Assembly: GCA_963205465.1 (NCBI GenBank)
Contig: CAUJKG010000117.1
Location: forward strand, 1-5,953
Direction: 5' to 3'
DNA: 5,953 nucleotides
DNA from: Pseudomonadota bacterium
Lineage (GTDB): Bacteria > Pseudomonadota > Alphaproteobacteria > Rhizobiales > Xanthobacteraceae
Each line of letters starts with the position of its first letter. Within the stretch, counting starts at the first letter, position 1. Position numbers and translations under genes: made by a program. Below, one piece after another: positions 5,278 through 5,953 of the stretch. The notes beneath the pieces are model-generated. The model did no database searches. It saw nothing but the letters and a program-made list of their open reading frames with translations, and was not told the origin of the DNA.

Positions 5278-5953
5278 TCACGCCTTCTTGAGAAAGGAGG
5301 CGACCAGCTTCTTCTCGCCGGCCTTGTCGAACTCGACGATCACTTTCGTGCCTTCGACTTCCATGATCTCGCCATAGCCAAATTTTTCGTGGAAGACGCG
5401 GTCGCCGATCTCAAAGTCGGCGGCAGGACCGCTGGAGCGCGCGAGAATTTCGCCATCGATCGTGACCGGCCCACGGTTATATCCGCGGCGCTGTTCGGAG
5501 AATCCGCCGCCGCGGCGCTGCTGTGCGCGCTGCCATCCCGGCGTCGAATAGCCCGACGTAAACGGCTCGGCGCGATCGAAGCGGCTCTGGATCTGCGCGG
5601 CATAGCTGCCGCCGCCATCGACTATCTCGATATGCTCTTCCGGCAATTCGTCGAGGAAGCGGCTTTTCAGATTCGAATTCCACATGCCATGCGTCAGCCG
5701 CCGCGAGGCATAGGAGATATATGCGCGCTGCTTCGCCCGCGTGTGGCCGACATGCGCGAGCCGCCGCTCTTCCTCGAGCCCGGCCTGCCCGCTTTCGTCG
5801 AGCGAGCGCTGATGCGGAAGAATCCCTTCTTCCCAGCCCGGCAGGAACACCGTATCGAACTCGAGCCCCTTGGCCGAATGCAGCGTCATCAGGTTGACGG
5901 CATCGACCTCGCCGCCTTCGATGGTATCCATCACCAGTGAGACATGCTCGAGA
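5278..5953 (-). CDS. uvrD: UvrD/PcrA-type DNA helicase, C-terminal part (cut by window edge)
   Basis: Minus-strand reading enters from the right edge in frame as LEHVSLVMDTIEGG and runs about 224 residues to the TGA at 5278-5280. It contains helicase motif V (VNLMTLHSAKGLEFDTVFLPGWEEGILPHQ; coding bases about 5815-5900) and motif VI (LEEERRLAHVGHTRAKQR), both diagnostic of superfamily 1A helicases. A low-complexity Gly/Arg/Gln-rich linker follows. The tail GDRVFHEKFGYGEI with VEGTKVIVEFDKAGEKKLVASFLKKA resembles the C-terminal Tudor-like domain of PcrA/UvrD that contacts RNA polymerase. These enzymes unwind DNA 3' to 5' with ATP in nucleotide excision and mismatch repair and in clearing transcription-replication conflicts. 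RecB- or Rep-type helicases are less likely because of that tail. The ATPase Walker motifs are outside the window. The gene is convergent with the binding protein gene, 28 bp away, and I see no clear terminator in that gap. Confidence 0.93.
   Translation of the reverse strand, partial: LEHVSLVMDTIEGGEVDAVNLMTLHSAKGLEFDTVFLPGWEEGILPHQRSLDESGQAGLEEERRLAHVGHTRAKQRAYISYASRRLTHGMWNSNLKSRFLDELPEEHIEIVDGGGSYAAQIQSRFDRAEPFTSGYSTPGWQRAQQRRGGGFSEQRRGYNRGPVTIDGEILARSSGPAADFEIGDRVFHEKFGYGEIMEVEGTKVIVEFDKAGEKKLVASFLKKA

Overview
This window looks like ordinary chromosomal DNA from a GC-rich alphaproteobacterium. It is most likely a member of the Hyphomicrobiales near Bradyrhizobiaceae/Xanthobacteraceae. 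The evidence is the family-style protein sequences: an AsmA protein starting MQTTLLGLAL, a PrmA with an FGTGHHGTT loop, a LivJ-type binding protein, and a UvrD/PcrA tail with a C-terminal RNA-polymerase-binding-like domain. That placement is inference from remembered family patterns; no search was run. I see no mobile element, CRISPR array, rRNA or tRNA.

Layout, left to right. On the minus strand, positions 1-349 hold the N-terminal part of an AsmA-family envelope protein, cut by the window edge. Upstream of it on the same strand is a complete FAD-dependent D-lactate dehydrogenase of the cytochrome-linked type (454-1860). A 161-bp divergent control region (1861-2021) separates that gene from a plus-strand hotdog-fold acyl-CoA thioesterase (2022-2531). 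The control region holds a good minus-strand promoter, whose -35 hexamer sits inside a perfect 8-8-8 inverted repeat, and a second dyad on the thioesterase side. A 224-bp gap (2532-2755) then leads to a small 66-residue protein of unknown function (2756-2956), which has a strong ribosome-binding site and a textbook intrinsic terminator.

Between that terminator and the convergent prmA gene (minus strand, 3049-3930) lies a 26-bp near-perfect palindrome. prmA encodes ribosomal protein L11 methyltransferase. Divergent from it is a periplasmic branched-chain-amino-acid-type ABC substrate-binding protein (4050-5249), with no permease or ATPase genes beside it in the window. The right edge holds the C-terminal quarter or so of a UvrD/PcrA-type helicase on the minus strand (5278 to beyond 5953), convergent with the binding protein and only 28 bp away.

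The genes are short, mostly independent transcription units: oxidation of D-lactate or a related 2-hydroxy acid, acyl-CoA hydrolysis, ribosome modification, solute capture, DNA repair and envelope biogenesis. They do not form one pathway, and I found no convincing new multi-gene system. The items most worth a second look are the palindromic non-coding elements, the small orphan protein, and a substitution in the thioesterase active-site motif.
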